64,000 nt of DNA from Myceligenerans salitolerans (GTDB lineage Bacteria; Actinomycetota; Actinomycetes; Actinomycetales; Cellulomonadaceae), in NCBI RefSeq assembly GCF_017349295.1, contig NZ_JAFMPK010000027.1, positions 1 through 64,000 on the forward strand, read 5' to 3'. The translations under genes and the position numbers were made by a program. Below, piece by piece: positions 53,052 through 61,556 of this stretch. The notes under the pieces were generated by a model. It worked only from the letters and a program-made list of their open reading frames with translations, ran no database searches and was not told the origin of the DNA. Position 1 is the stretch's first letter; each line of letters opens with the position of its first letter.

Positions 53052-54647
53052 ATGAGCGAGAACACCACCTCGTCCGACCAGTCCATCGAGGAGCGGGGAT
53101 CCAACCGCTCGCAGCGTCCTGCGTCCCGGGCCTTCAAGAACTTCGTGATGTCGCAGTGGGCACCGCGGGCGGACCTGGGTGTCAGCGCTTCCCGCGCGGT
53201 GCCGTTCACGGCCACCCGCAGGGCCGCCCTCTCCACCCGGCTGCCCGGAGCCCGTCTGGTGATCCCTGCCGGCCCGCTGCGCACCCGGTCCAACGACACG
53301 GACTACCGGTTCCGCCCGCACTCGGCGTTCGCCCACCTCACGGGTCTGGGTACGGACCAGGAGCCCGACGCGGTGCTCGTGCTGGAGCCGGTCGAGGAGG
53401 GAACCGGTGATCCCGCGGCCGACGGGACGCCGTCGAACCATCACGCCGTGCTGTACGTGCGGCCTCTCGCGCCGCGCGACAACGAGGAGTTCTTCGCGGA
53501 CGCCCGCTACGGCGAGTTCTGGGTGGGGGCCCGGCCGACCCTGGCCGACGTCGAGACGCTCACGGGCATCGAGGCCCGGCACGTCGACGAGCTGAAGGAC
53601 GCGCTGGCCAAGGACGTCGGGGACGGTGGCGTCGTGCTGCTCGTCATGACGGGTGCCGACGAGGAGATCGAGACACTGGTCGACGCGATCCGCGCCGAGG
53701 CCGGTCTCGACCTGGCCGAGCGTGCCGAGGCGGAGGCGTCCGCGGAGGCCGCGGAGCGGGCGTCGGACGTCCTGGACGACGCCGCACTCGTCGAGGCGGC
53801 CTCGGAGATCCGGCTGCTCAAGGACGAGCTGGAGATCGAGCACCTGCGCGAGGCCGTGGCCCGGACGATCGAGGGCTTCGAGGCCGTGGTCCGTGCGCTC
53901 CCCCGCGCGGTGGCCCACCGGCGTGGCGAGCGCGTCATCGAGACGACGTTCGACGCGAACGCGCGCCTCGAGGGCAACGCCGTGGGCTACGAGACGATCG
54001 CGGCCGCCGGCGACCATGCGACGACACTGCACTGGATCCGCAACGACGGCGAGGTGCGTGAGGGCGACCTGGTGCTGCTCGACGGCGGCGTCGAGGTGGA
54101 CTCGCTGTACACGGCGGACGTGACGCGCACGCTGCCGGTGGGTGGCGAGTACAGCGACGTGCAGCGACGGATCTACCGGGCCGTGCTGGACGCCGCGGAC
54201 GCGGCGTTCGCGGTCGCCCGGCCCGGCGCGCGATTCCGAGACCTGCACGACGCGGCGATGGAGGTGATCGCGGCGCGGCTCGAGGAGTGGGGCCTGCTGC
54301 CCGACGGCGTGACCGCGGCGGAGGCTCTCGGCCAGGACGGGCAGCAGCACCGGCGGTGGATGGTGCACGGCACGAGCCACCATCTGGGCCTGGACGTGCA
54401 CGACTGCGCGCAGGCGCGACGCGAGATGTACCTGGACGGCGAACTGACCCCCGGCATGGTGTTCACCATCGAGCCGGGCCTGTACTTCAAGGCCGACGAC
54501 CTCGCCGTCCCCGAGGAGTACCGCGGCATCGGGGTGCGCATCGAGGACGACGTACTGATCACCGCCGACGGCAACGAGAACCTCTCGGCGGCGCTGCCGC
54601 GCGAGCCGGAGGCCGTCGAGGCGTGGATGGCGGGCCTGCGCGGCTGA
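53052..54647 (+). CDS. pepP: Xaa-Pro aminopeptidase (aminopeptidase P, M24B)
   Basis: 531-aa metallopeptidase that removes an N-terminal residue before proline. The N-terminal domain contains SNDTDYRFRPHSAFAHLTG. The pita-bread catalytic domain has metal ligands in LLDGGVEVDSLYTADVTRTLPVGG (two Asp), MVHGTSHHLGLDVHD (His), FTIEPGLYF (Glu) and GVRIEDDVLIT (Glu). A helical insert rich in Glu/Ala (residues about 215-245) precedes it. ATG 53052, with GAGACT 6 nt upstream. Divergent from the PHP gene. Confidence 0.9.
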   Translation: MSENTTSSDQSIEERGSNRSQRPASRAFKNFVMSQWAPRADLGVSASRAVPFTATRRAALSTRLPGARLVIPAGPLRTRSNDTDYRFRPHSAFAHLTGLGTDQEPDAVLVLEPVEEGTGDPAADGTPSNHHAVLYVRPLAPRDNEEFFADARYGEFWVGARPTLADVETLTGIEARHVDELKDALAKDVGDGGVVLLVMTGADEEIETLVDAIRAEAGLDLAERAEAEASAEAAERASDVLDDAALVEAASEIRLLKDELEIEHLREAVARTIEGFEAVVRALPRAVAHRRGERVIETTFDANARLEGNAVGYETIAAAGDHATTLHWIRNDGEVREGDLVLLDGGVEVDSLYTADVTRTLPVGGEYSDVQRRIYRAVLDAADAAFAVARPGARFRDLHDAAMEVIAARLEEWGLLPDGVTAAEALGQDGQQHRRWMVHGTSHHLGLDVHDCAQARREMYLDGELTPGMVFTIEPGLYFKADDLAVPEEYRGIGVRIEDDVLITADGNENLSAALPREPEAVEAWMAGLRG

Positions 54648-54668
54648 CCCGCCGGCCCGCCGCCCGCC

Positions 54669-55448
54669 TCAGGAGTCGTCCTTGCGGGCCTCCTGGTCGT
54701 CCCCGGAGGGCGCCGCGCCGTCGGCCCCGGAGTTCGGCGTGTCCTCCTCGGGGCGCATCGCGCCGTACCGAGGCTTGCCCTCCGGGGTGACGAAGCGCGG
54801 GTCCGGCTTGCGGACCGGTGGCGTCTCGCCCGCCGCGCCCTGCCCGGTGGGCGCGGTGCCGGCACCCGGGACCGCGCCGGTACCGCCGTCGGACATCCCC
54901 GGGTGCGTGGTGCCGAAGGGCCCGCGCCCGGCCGCCGGGAGCGCGCTCCCCGACGGCCGCCCCACGCCGCTCGGGGAATCCAGCAGCATGGCTCGCGCGT
55001 CGCTCGCGTGGTCGTGCGCGCAGAGGATGGCGTACGTCGCCGCCACGATCTGGGACGACGACGTGAAGTCGCGCCGTCCGCCCGTGAACGCGTACGACAG
55101 CACGCTGAAGAGCAGCCCGAACCCGGCACCGAGCCCGATACCGACGAACAGCACCCCGCCTCCGCCGTCGCCGGCGAAGAGCGTGAGCAGCAGGCCGACG
55201 AAGAGGCCGAACCAGGCACCGGACAGAACACCGGCGAGCGCCACCCGGCCGTACGTGAGCCGTCCCGTGACGCGTTCGACCATGCGCAGGTCGGTGCCGA
55301 CGATGGTGACGTTCTCGACGGGGAACTTGTGGTCGGACAGGTAGTCGACGGCCTGCTGCGCCTGGAGGTAGGTCGGGTATGCGGCGACCTCGTCTCCGGC
55401 GGGCAGAGTGGGAACCTTGGGGATCGCGCCCGGGCGGGACATGCTCAT
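54669..55448 (-). CDS. Stress-protein-like membrane protein with disordered tail
   Basis: 259-aa protein. The N-terminal part (residues 20-60, YPTYLQAQQAVDYLSDHKFPVENVTIVGTDLRMVERVTGRLTYG) resembles general-stress-protein-17M-like domains. A glycine-rich double membrane segment follows (ALAGVLSGAWFGLFVGLLLTLFAGDGGGGVLFVGIGLGAGFGLLFSVLSYAF). The last 110 residues are Pro/Gly-rich and probably disordered. ATG 55448 is used, with GGGAG upstream. Convergent with the aminopeptidase gene and divergent from the MgtE_N gene. Role unknown. Confidence 0.75.
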   Translation of the reverse strand: MSMSRPGAIPKVPTLPAGDEVAAYPTYLQAQQAVDYLSDHKFPVENVTIVGTDLRMVERVTGRLTYGRVALAGVLSGAWFGLFVGLLLTLFAGDGGGGVLFVGIGLGAGFGLLFSVLSYAFTGGRRDFTSSSQIVAATYAILCAHDHASDARAMLLDSPSGVGRPSGSALPAAGRGPFGTTHPGMSDGGTGAVPGAGTAPTGQGAAGETPPVRKPDPRFVTPEGKPRYGAMRPEEDTPNSGADGAAPSGDDQEARKDDS

Positions 55449-55518
55449 CTGCACAGTCTCCCGTACTTCCCTGGGGATCGCGAGAAACCGGCGGCCGGTC
55501 CGGCGTAGCCTGGCGACC

Positions 55519-56844
55519 ATGAGCTCCACCACTTCCCCGGTGTTTGTGGCGCGCCTGGCCGGTACGGCGGTCTTCGACCCGATCGGGGACCAGGTGGGAC
55601 GGGTGCGTGACGTGGTCGTGCTCATGCGCTCGAACCGGCCTCCGCGGGCGGTCGGCCTGGTCGTGGAGGTTCCGGGACGACGGCGGGTGTTCCTCCCCCT
55701 CACCCGCGTCACCAGCATCGGCCCGGGCCAGGTGATCAGCACCGGTCTGGTGAACATGCGCCGGTTCGAGCAGCGGGCGATGGAGTCGCTGGTGCTGGGG
55801 GAACTGCTCGACCGCCGTGTGCGGCTCACGGACGGGTCGGGCGAGGCGACGGTGGAGGACGTCGCCATCACGAGGCAGCGCACGGGTGACTGGCTGGTGG
55901 ACCAGTTGTTCGTACGGCGGCGGCCCGAACGGGTGGCGCCGTTGTCGCTGCGTCGCCGAGGATCGACGCTGACGGTTCCGGTCGACGGCGTGACCGGGCT
56001 GGCGCGCACCGACGTCGACCAGGGCGCGGCACGTCTGCTGGAGGCGTACGAGAACATGCGTGCCGCCGACCTCGCCGACGCGCTCCACGAGCTCGGGCCC
56101 GTGCGGCGCATCGAGGTGGCCCGGGCGCTCGACGACGAGCGCCTCGCCGACGTCCTGGAGGAGATGCCGGAGGACGACCAGGTGGCGATCCTCACCGAGC
56201 TGGACGCCGGACGTGCCGCGGACGTGCTCGAGGCGATGGAGCCCGACGACGCGGCGGACCTCCTGGGCGAGCTGCCGGACGCGCAGGCGGACGACCTGCT
56301 GGCGCTCATGGAACCCGAGGAGGCGGCGGACGTCCGGCGTCTGCTGGAGTACGGCGAGGACACGGCGGGCGGTCTCATGACGACGGAGCCGGTCATCCTG
56401 GGCGCGGACGACACGATCGCGATGGCCCTGGCGCAGCTGAGGCGCAAGGAGCTGCCGCCCGCGCTGGCCGCCATGGTGTTCGTGGCACGGCCGCCGACGG
56501 AGACCCCGACGGGCCGGTTCCTCGGGGTGGCGCACTTCCAGCGGCTGCTGCGCGAGCCCCCGCACGCCGCGGTCGCGTCGGTGCTGGACTCGGACACGCA
56601 GGCGTGGCTGACACCGGACGCGCCGGTGGGGCGGGTGACACGGATGATGGCCGCCTACGACTTCCTCGCGCTGCCGGTGCTGGACCCGGAGCGTCGTCTG
56701 CTGGGGGTGGTGACCGTGGACGACGTGCTCGACCACATCCTGCCGGACGACTGGCGCGAGTCCCACGACGAAGGGGCCGTCGAGCCGCCCGACGGCGGAG
56801 CGAGCCCGGGTTCGGGCGACGAGCGGAAGGCAGCTCATGGCTGA
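55519..56844 (+). CDS. PRC-barrel / MgtE_N / CBS domain protein without transporter domain
   Basis: 441-aa cytoplasmic protein. Two PRC-barrel-like segments (residues about 5-80 and 85-160) precede an MgtE N-terminal superhelix (ADLADALHELGPVRRIEVARALDDERLADVLEEMPEDDQVAILTEL) and a CBS pair (GGLMTTEPVILGADDTI, LDPERRLLGVVTVDDVLDHILPDDWRE). The magnesium-channel membrane part of true MgtE is absent. It may sense Mg2+ or nucleotides for a partner. ATG 7 nt after TAGCCT (55506-55511). The stop overlaps the DUF1003 gene by 8 bp. Confidence 0.87.
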   Translation: MSSTTSPVFVARLAGTAVFDPIGDQVGRVRDVVVLMRSNRPPRAVGLVVEVPGRRRVFLPLTRVTSIGPGQVISTGLVNMRRFEQRAMESLVLGELLDRRVRLTDGSGEATVEDVAITRQRTGDWLVDQLFVRRRPERVAPLSLRRRGSTLTVPVDGVTGLARTDVDQGAARLLEAYENMRAADLADALHELGPVRRIEVARALDDERLADVLEEMPEDDQVAILTELDAGRAADVLEAMEPDDAADLLGELPDAQADDLLALMEPEEAADVRRLLEYGEDTAGGLMTTEPVILGADDTIAMALAQLRRKELPPALAAMVFVARPPTETPTGRFLGVAHFQRLLREPPHAAVASVLDSDTQAWLTPDAPVGRVTRMMAAYDFLALPVLDPERRLLGVVTVDDVLDHILPDDWRESHDEGAVEPPDGGASPGSGDERKAAHG

Positions 56845-57328
56845 TCGTCTCGACCGCCCGAAGGCCGCCGGTTTCCGCCGGCCCCGTCTCGACCCGGATC
56901 TCGTGGGCAAGGGCGCGGAGACGTTCGCACGGTTCATGGGGACGGGCCAGTTCCTCATGTGGATGACGCTCTTCGTCATCCTCTGGGTGACGCTCAACGT
57001 GGTCGCGCTGTGGGGCCTGAGGTGGGATCCCTACCCGTTCATCCTGCTCAACCTCTTCTTCTCGGTGCAGGCCTCCTATGCTGCGCCGCTGATCCTCCTG
57101 GCGCAGAACCGCCAGGACGACCGCGACCGCGTCCTCGCGGAGCAGGACCGCCGGCGCGGCGAGCGCAATCTCGCGGACACCGAGTACTTGGCACGTGAGA
57201 TGGCCTCGCTCCGCATGCTCCTGAGCGAGGTCGCGACCCGCGACTACGTCCGCTCGGAGCTCCGCACGCTCCTGGAAGAGCTGGACGAGCGGAGTGAGCG
57301 GAACGGCGAGAGCCGTCCAGATCACTGA
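56837..57328 (+). CDS. DUF1003 membrane protein
   Basis: 163-aa protein with two membrane segments (FLMWMTLFVILWVTLNVVALWGL and YPFILLNLFFSVQASYAAPLILLAQNRQDDRDR, the DUF1003 signature) and a charged cytoplasmic coiled coil (YLAREMASLRMLLSEV...RSELRTLLEELDERSER). Its start overlaps the MgtE_N/CBS gene by 8 bp, so both are probably one functional unit. Its stop overlaps the stop of the low-GC lipoprotein gene by a few bases, where the base composition changes abruptly. Confidence 0.88.
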   Translation: MADRLDRPKAAGFRRPRLDPDLVGKGAETFARFMGTGQFLMWMTLFVILWVTLNVVALWGLRWDPYPFILLNLFFSVQASYAAPLILLAQNRQDDRDRVLAEQDRRRGERNLADTEYLAREMASLRMLLSEVATRDYVRSELRTLLEELDERSERNGESRPDH

Positions 57329-57978
57329 TCGCAGCGCTTCTCTTTCGGAATCTTGGATCCGCAGAGATAGAACTCCCAGTCATCCACCACCTCGTACTGC
57401 CTACCGTCCGGTGTGGAGTAGGCAAACGATATATTCTTGATGTTCGCGCCTGATGGCCCGCTCTGGAGAACGAAGACCACTTCTTCTTCGACCCCTTTTA
57501 CCCAAGCTTCGTCTTCGCTGCCGCACGGTTTCGTGACTTCGAGGCCCTCGATACCCTCACGGATCTCGGCCGTATCGAACAGGTCCTCGTCGGAAGGGTT
57601 CACGAGGTCGTGCGGCGTCCCTAATGCGCTACCAAGCCAGTCATCCTTGCGGCTATCGAATGTCCTCACGTAAACGTCGACCGAGATCGGACGAGTTTCG
57701 GGGTCGCTGTCCCACGTCACGCCAGTGATCTCGACAGGTACGCCGTCATCATTCAGGCACGGAATGTGCTCTCCGAACATCCCTGCCCACGATCCATCAG
57801 GGCCGGTTTCATCAGGCAAGTATATTCCATTACCACCTGACCCAGGACGGACCGAGAGCGGGTGCGATCCGTCGTCCGCGTGGCGCTCGATCCGATCCAC
57901 TCCCGACAAGGAGCTGCATCCCATCAGGATCACACTTGACAACACGGCAACACCAAAGCGCAAGGTCACCCGAACCAT
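57322..57978 (-). CDS. Lipoprotein of unknown function, low-GC island
   Basis: 218-aa exported lipoprotein. Lipobox LMGC with Cys21 follows a short basic start and hydrophobic core (FGVAVLSSVIL). The mature part has four more Cys (IPCLND, KPCGSE, YLCGSK, KRCDQ) and acidic, beta-rich sequence (VPVEITGVTWDSDPETRPISVDVYVRTF). ATG 57978 is preferred over 57987, which sits directly on the AAAGGG site. GC content is clearly lower than in the neighbours. It follows the secreted protein gene on the same strand, 88 bp apart, so they probably act together. No family recognised. Confidence 0.7.
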   Translation of the reverse strand: MVRVTLRFGVAVLSSVILMGCSSLSGVDRIERHADDGSHPLSVRPGSGGNGIYLPDETGPDGSWAGMFGEHIPCLNDDGVPVEITGVTWDSDPETRPISVDVYVRTFDSRKDDWLGSALGTPHDLVNPSDEDLFDTAEIREGIEGLEVTKPCGSEDEAWVKGVEEEVVFVLQSGPSGANIKNISFAYSTPDGRQYEVVDDWEFYLCGSKIPKEKRCDQ

Positions 57979-58066
57979 GCCCACCATCCCTTTCTCAGCC
58001 AGCCCGACACGACTGGCTGTGGAGGGCCGGTACAGCAGCACCAGCTCTCCACAGCCGCCGGAAGAC

Positions 58067-59392
58067 TTATCGGTAGCGCAGCATCTGGAGCCTTGACAAG
58101 GCAGGCGCCCGATTGTTTCCGCAGATCTTCTTGTCGTTCCCCTTGATGTCGTACTCGTACTTCTTGAACGACGCATACTGGCTCTTCGACTTCAGGTTAA
58201 TGCCGATGACGCCCTTGATATTGACACCACCACTGTTCTCGTAAGCTGACCCGCTGGACGATGTTCTGTACCAGGGCCCGGCAGTCTGGGGACTACAATT
58301 CGTATATACCTTGGGGCGGCTGATGTCTTTAGCGATTGCGCCGCCAGTCTCCCAGCGAGGACGCCACTTGAATCCGTACCGCTCCTCGACAAAATAGTTA
58401 CAGTCGCGGATATAACGATACTTTTGCATAAACTTCCCGTACCTCAACTCGATCCGGTAGGACTTGTAGCCCTTGCTCGCGGCAAAGCTCTTGCCCCAAT
58501 CGGCTCCGATGGTTTTGGTGCCCTCCGCACTCCAGTTAACGTTCTCGAGAGATACACCAATACCTGAAGTAGTGTGATGTTCCCGACCAGCGCTGTAAGT
58601 CATATGCGCCCTGGAGTTCCTATCATCCGTCTTCAGAGCGAACGTCGCCCCCGTCCGAGCCCAGACATTCTTGTCCGCGACCCTCCGGGTACCGGGGAGC
58701 CATTGTATGCAATCGCCAGCAGCTAGGTTCGACGGCGGCCCTGTTGTGGTAGCCGAGATCTCCGGCTCGCAGTCTTCGACGATGACTTCCGAGTCCTCGC
58801 ACTCGTCAGACATCTCGGCATTTTCCACCAGGTCGACAGTCGGCGCCGAGACCACGTCAGCGCCGAGCGTCGACAGATCGTCGGCCGTGTACAACGGGTC
58901 GATCCATGTCGCTCCGGTTGCCTGCTCGACGGCGCGTGAGGTTGTCGCTGTAGATCGGGTCCATCCTGCTTGGAAGTTGAGTACCTGGACCTCGAAGTCG
59001 ACCATGCCGGTCTCACCGATGTAGGCCGCCGGAAGCGTTACGGGGTCAACATGCACCGCCATCTGGGACCCGTCGAGCGACGTTGTCGCGGCCACCTTCC
59101 GCAAGTCGAAGTCCTCGTCGAGTTCGAGTTGCTCGTCGACCTCTTGAGACGGCCAGGCCATCACCTCCACCTCGGTGTTGTCGGTGACGCTCGCGCTGAG
59201 AGTGGAAGGAATGTTGACCGTGAAGGCGATCGGTGCTTCCCCTTCGCTCGCGGCGCGCGCCTCGGTCGCATCTGCCGTCGGGACGCCGACTAGAGCTCCC
59301 AGCCCGACGCTGAGCCCAAGCAGCGCCGCAATCGCCACGGCCGTTCTGCGTCTGAGGTTTCCCCTCAGACGAGGGTATACATCTGCAGACAT
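58067..59392 (-). CDS. Secreted two-part protein of unknown function, low-GC island
   Basis: 441-aa exported protein, about 55-58% GC by eye. Signal peptide: residues 1 to about 43 (RRRTAVAIAALLGLSVGLGALVG). N-terminal half: an Ig-like, beta-rich region (FTVNIPSTLSASVTDNTEVEVMAWP...VTLPAAYIGETGMVDFEVQVLN). C-terminal half: a Tyr/Lys-rich region (SIGIGVSLENVNWSAEG-type; KGYKSYRIELRYGKFMQKYRYIRDCNYFVEERYGFKW), ending in GVNIKGVIGINLKSKSQYASFKKYEYDIKG. Six Cys in the mature part allow three disulfides. ATG 59392 with GGGAAG upstream. First gene of a pair with the lipoprotein; divergent from an HTH regulator. Could be a surface, adhesion or antagonism protein; no function can be assigned. Confidence 0.7.
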   Translation of the reverse strand: MSADVYPRLRGNLRRRTAVAIAALLGLSVGLGALVGVPTADATEARAASEGEAPIAFTVNIPSTLSASVTDNTEVEVMAWPSQEVDEQLELDEDFDLRKVAATTSLDGSQMAVHVDPVTLPAAYIGETGMVDFEVQVLNFQAGWTRSTATTSRAVEQATGATWIDPLYTADDLSTLGADVVSAPTVDLVENAEMSDECEDSEVIVEDCEPEISATTTGPPSNLAAGDCIQWLPGTRRVADKNVWARTGATFALKTDDRNSRAHMTYSAGREHHTTSGIGVSLENVNWSAEGTKTIGADWGKSFAASKGYKSYRIELRYGKFMQKYRYIRDCNYFVEERYGFKWRPRWETGGAIAKDISRPKVYTNCSPQTAGPWYRTSSSGSAYENSGGVNIKGVIGINLKSKSQYASFKKYEYDIKGNDKKICGNNRAPALSRLQMLRYR

Positions 59393-59565
59393 CACGTCTT
59401 CCCTTCGCTCGACTCGATGCAAGAGACGTTATTGGGCCGGCATGGGAGCTGAAAGAGCGTGACCTCGATGTTCCGGGATACCCGGAAGATCTCCTCAGGA
59501 TGTATCAAACGGGTCGCCCGGCCCTCGCGACATGTCCGGCTTCTCGCGACTGACGATTCTGTTAC

Positions 59566-59582
59566 TGTCAGGGCCCCTGACA
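59566..59582. promoter_or_regulatory. 17-bp inverted repeat over the regulator promoter
   Basis: TGTCAGGG-C-CCCTGACA: perfect 8+1+8 inverted repeat, overlapping a CATACT -10-like box (59581-59586) upstream of the HTH gene. Likely operator for autoregulation and perhaps for the divergent secreted-protein gene. Confidence 0.65.
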
Positions 59583-59626
59583 TACTTCGAGTGCTTCACC
59601 ACTCGCCTCACCTCCAGGAGGCTCCG

Positions 59627-59971
59627 TTGCCCACGATCACGGAGATGCGGTCCTTCATCGCCCTCATCGACCATCGAACCCAGCGGGCTGCTGCAGCCTT
59701 CCTCGGGGTTGGCCGAAGCACGATCTCTGACCACATCATTGCGCTCGAGACCAAAGCCGGAGGTCGGCTCTTCGATCGGGTCAACAAGGTCTGGCGAGCC
59801 ACTCCTGGTGGGCGCCGCGCCGAGGCGGCGGTCCGCGCGGCAGTACACGCCTACGATGCCGCAGCCCTCGCGATCGTGGCCGCTCCGGGGATCGACGACG
59901 CACTCGCCGAAGAGGCTGCGCTGAACACGACGCCGGGTTCGTCAAAGAAAGTTCGTCCGATGCCGTCGTAG
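59627..59971 (+). CDS. HTH-only LysR-like regulator
   Basis: 114-aa protein: a LysR-type winged HTH (ITEMRSFIALIDHRTQRAAAAFLGVGRSTISDHIIALETKAGGRLFDRVNKVWRATPGGRRAEAA) with no effector-binding domain. It ends shortly after a helical stretch, at a stop in NTTPGSSKKVRPMPS. AGGAGG 5-6 nt before a TTG (59627) marks the start better than the ATG at 59645, which has none. It is divergent from the secreted protein/lipoprotein pair and probably controls it. Either a true minimal regulator or a truncated LysR protein. Confidence 0.7.
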   Translation: MPTITEMRSFIALIDHRTQRAAAAFLGVGRSTISDHIIALETKAGGRLFDRVNKVWRATPGGRRAEAAVRAAVHAYDAAALAIVAAPGIDDALAEEAALNTTPGSSKKVRPMPS

Positions 59972-60002
59972 CTCCGCTCCATTAAGGGATCTACGCTCGC
60001 GG

Positions 60003-60446
60003 TGTGGACAGTATGGAAACGCCCAGTACGGGCAGCTCTCACCGCGGAGTTCGTTCAATCCCGACGGGACCCTGCGGTTCACCGTGCAGGGGAACGCCAT
60101 GACATCCAACATGGTCCCGCCCCTGCTCACGATCGATGGGCACCAAGCGCCGTCCCGGATGAGCGGGACGGTGGACATCCCGATCGAGTCGGGCCGGCAT
60201 CACCTGGAGGCGTCGTCCCAGTGGCTACGGCGGTACGGGCAGACCGCGCTGGACGTCGACATCGCGTAGGGACAGACGGTCGAGGTGTTCTACGCGCCGG
60301 TGCACCAGTTCACGACCGGCGAGATGGGGCTGACCCCGCAGAAGCGCAAGGGCGCCGGGCTGATGTGGGGCGTCTTCGGCGCGCTCGCCCTGTTCGTCGC
60401 CCTGGTCGTCGTGGTGCCGGTCGTCGCGTCGCTCCGACGGCTTCGG
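60003..60446 (+). pseudogene. Nonsense-mutated membrane-protein gene
   Basis: One frame reads a coherent protein: RFTVQGNAMTSNMVPPLLTIDGHQ...PIESGRHHLEASSQW...YGQTALDVDIA, then a TAG (60267-60269), then GQTVEVFYAPVHQFTTGEMGLTPQKRKG and a membrane segment (FGALALFVALVVVVPVVASLRR). The first part has no in-frame start codon upstream, and the last part runs on without stop into the antisense of the LOG gene. The family (a beta-sandwich followed by one C-terminal membrane helix) is common in Actinobacteria, but I cannot name it. Broken by at least one nonsense change and loss of both ends. Confidence 0.7.
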
Positions 60447-61538
60447 TCACCCCGCGAGCAGCGGTACCACCTCGGAGACCGTGTCGACCAGGTGGAGGTG
60501 GGCGGACATGTCGCGGTCGGCGGCGAGGGCACGCAGCAGGTCCCACGCCGGCAGTGCCCGGGTCCAGAAGTCCTTGCCGACCAGGACCATCGGGGCCACC
60601 GACGACGCGTCGGCGTAGTAGTTCTCGCACGCGTCCTGGAAGACCTCCTGCACCGTCCCGGCGGCGCCGGGCAGGAACACGATCCCACCGCTCGCGCACT
60701 CCAGCAGCACCGCCTCGCGGATCGCGTTGCTGAAGTACTTCGCGATCCGGGTGGCGAAGGGGTTGGGCGGCTCGTGACCGTAGTGCCAGGTGGGGATGCC
60801 CAGGCTGTCGGCGCCCTCGGGCCACGTGTCGAGCACTTCGAGCGCGGCGCCCACCCAGTGCCGGACCGACGGCGTGAACGACGGCGCCTGGGCCAGCATC
60901 GCGAGCGCCTTGTCGAGGTCCGCCGGTGAGTGCGGGGCCAGGTAGGCGCCCAGGTTCGCCGCCTCCATCGCGCCGGGTCCGCCGCCGGTGGCGACGGTGA
61001 GTTCCACGCGGGTGAGTTCGTACGCGAGGCGTGCGGCGTCGGCGTACGGGGCCGAGCCGCGCGTCAGCGAGTGTCCGCCCATGACGCCCACCACCTTTCG
61101 GCCGGTCCGTGCGGCCGCGAGCGCGTCGTCGACGGCGTGGTCGTGCAGTGCCTGCGCAAGCGTCAGGTCGCGTGAGCGCGGCTGCCGGGACCAGGCGTAG
61201 GCGCGGGCGTCCAACGTGGTCTCGTACCCGTCCTGGATTCCGTCGTACAGTTCGCGCGGGGTGTACAGCCCCGGCCGGTAGGAGTCGACGGGGCTCCCCG
61301 GCACCTGCGGGAACACGAGCGCCCCGCGTTCGCGGACCGATTCCTCGTCCGGCTTGTTCAACGTGCAGCCGAGGAACAACGCCCCCGCGACGTCGAGCGC
61401 GCGGATGGCCGCGGTCTGGCCGGTCAGGTCGAGGGACTGCAGGTGCCATCCGTACATCGACCGGGCTCCGGCGGCGACGCGGGCGGTGAAGTCGTGGAGG
61501 GACTCGACGTCGACGGTCTGGCCGTGATGGGCGCGCAT
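60447..61538 (-). CDS. LOG-family (lysine decarboxylase-like) protein
   Basis: 363-aa Rossmann-fold protein of the LOG/TIGR00730-related type. The nucleotide loop is VATGGGPGAMEAANLGAYL, and the second motif VFLPGAAGTVQEVFQDACENYY resembles PGGxGTxxE with one change. Several relatives release cytokinin bases from nucleoside monophosphates; this long form has an N-terminal domain of about 110 residues whose role is unknown. ATG 61538 lies 7 nt after TAGCGT (61546-61551), leaderless. Confidence 0.82.
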   Translation of the reverse strand: MRAHHGQTVDVESLHDFTARVAAGARSMYGWHLQSLDLTGQTAAIRALDVAGALFLGCTLNKPDEESVRERGALVFPQVPGSPVDSYRPGLYTPRELYDGIQDGYETTLDARAYAWSRQPRSRDLTLAQALHDHAVDDALAAARTGRKVVGVMGGHSLTRGSAPYADAARLAYELTRVELTVATGGGPGAMEAANLGAYLAPHSPADLDKALAMLAQAPSFTPSVRHWVGAALEVLDTWPEGADSLGIPTWHYGHEPPNPFATRIAKYFSNAIREAVLLECASGGIVFLPGAAGTVQEVFQDACENYYADASSVAPMVLVGKDFWTRALPAWDLLRALAADRDMSAHLHLVDTVSEVVPLLAG

Positions 61539-61556
61539 GTCCGGAACGCTACCCGG

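Noticed and set aside
59459-59626. N-terminal extension of the HTH-only regulator to the start at 59459
   Set aside because: It would cover the inverted repeat and -10 box; AGGAGG before the TTG at 59627 is a much better signal.
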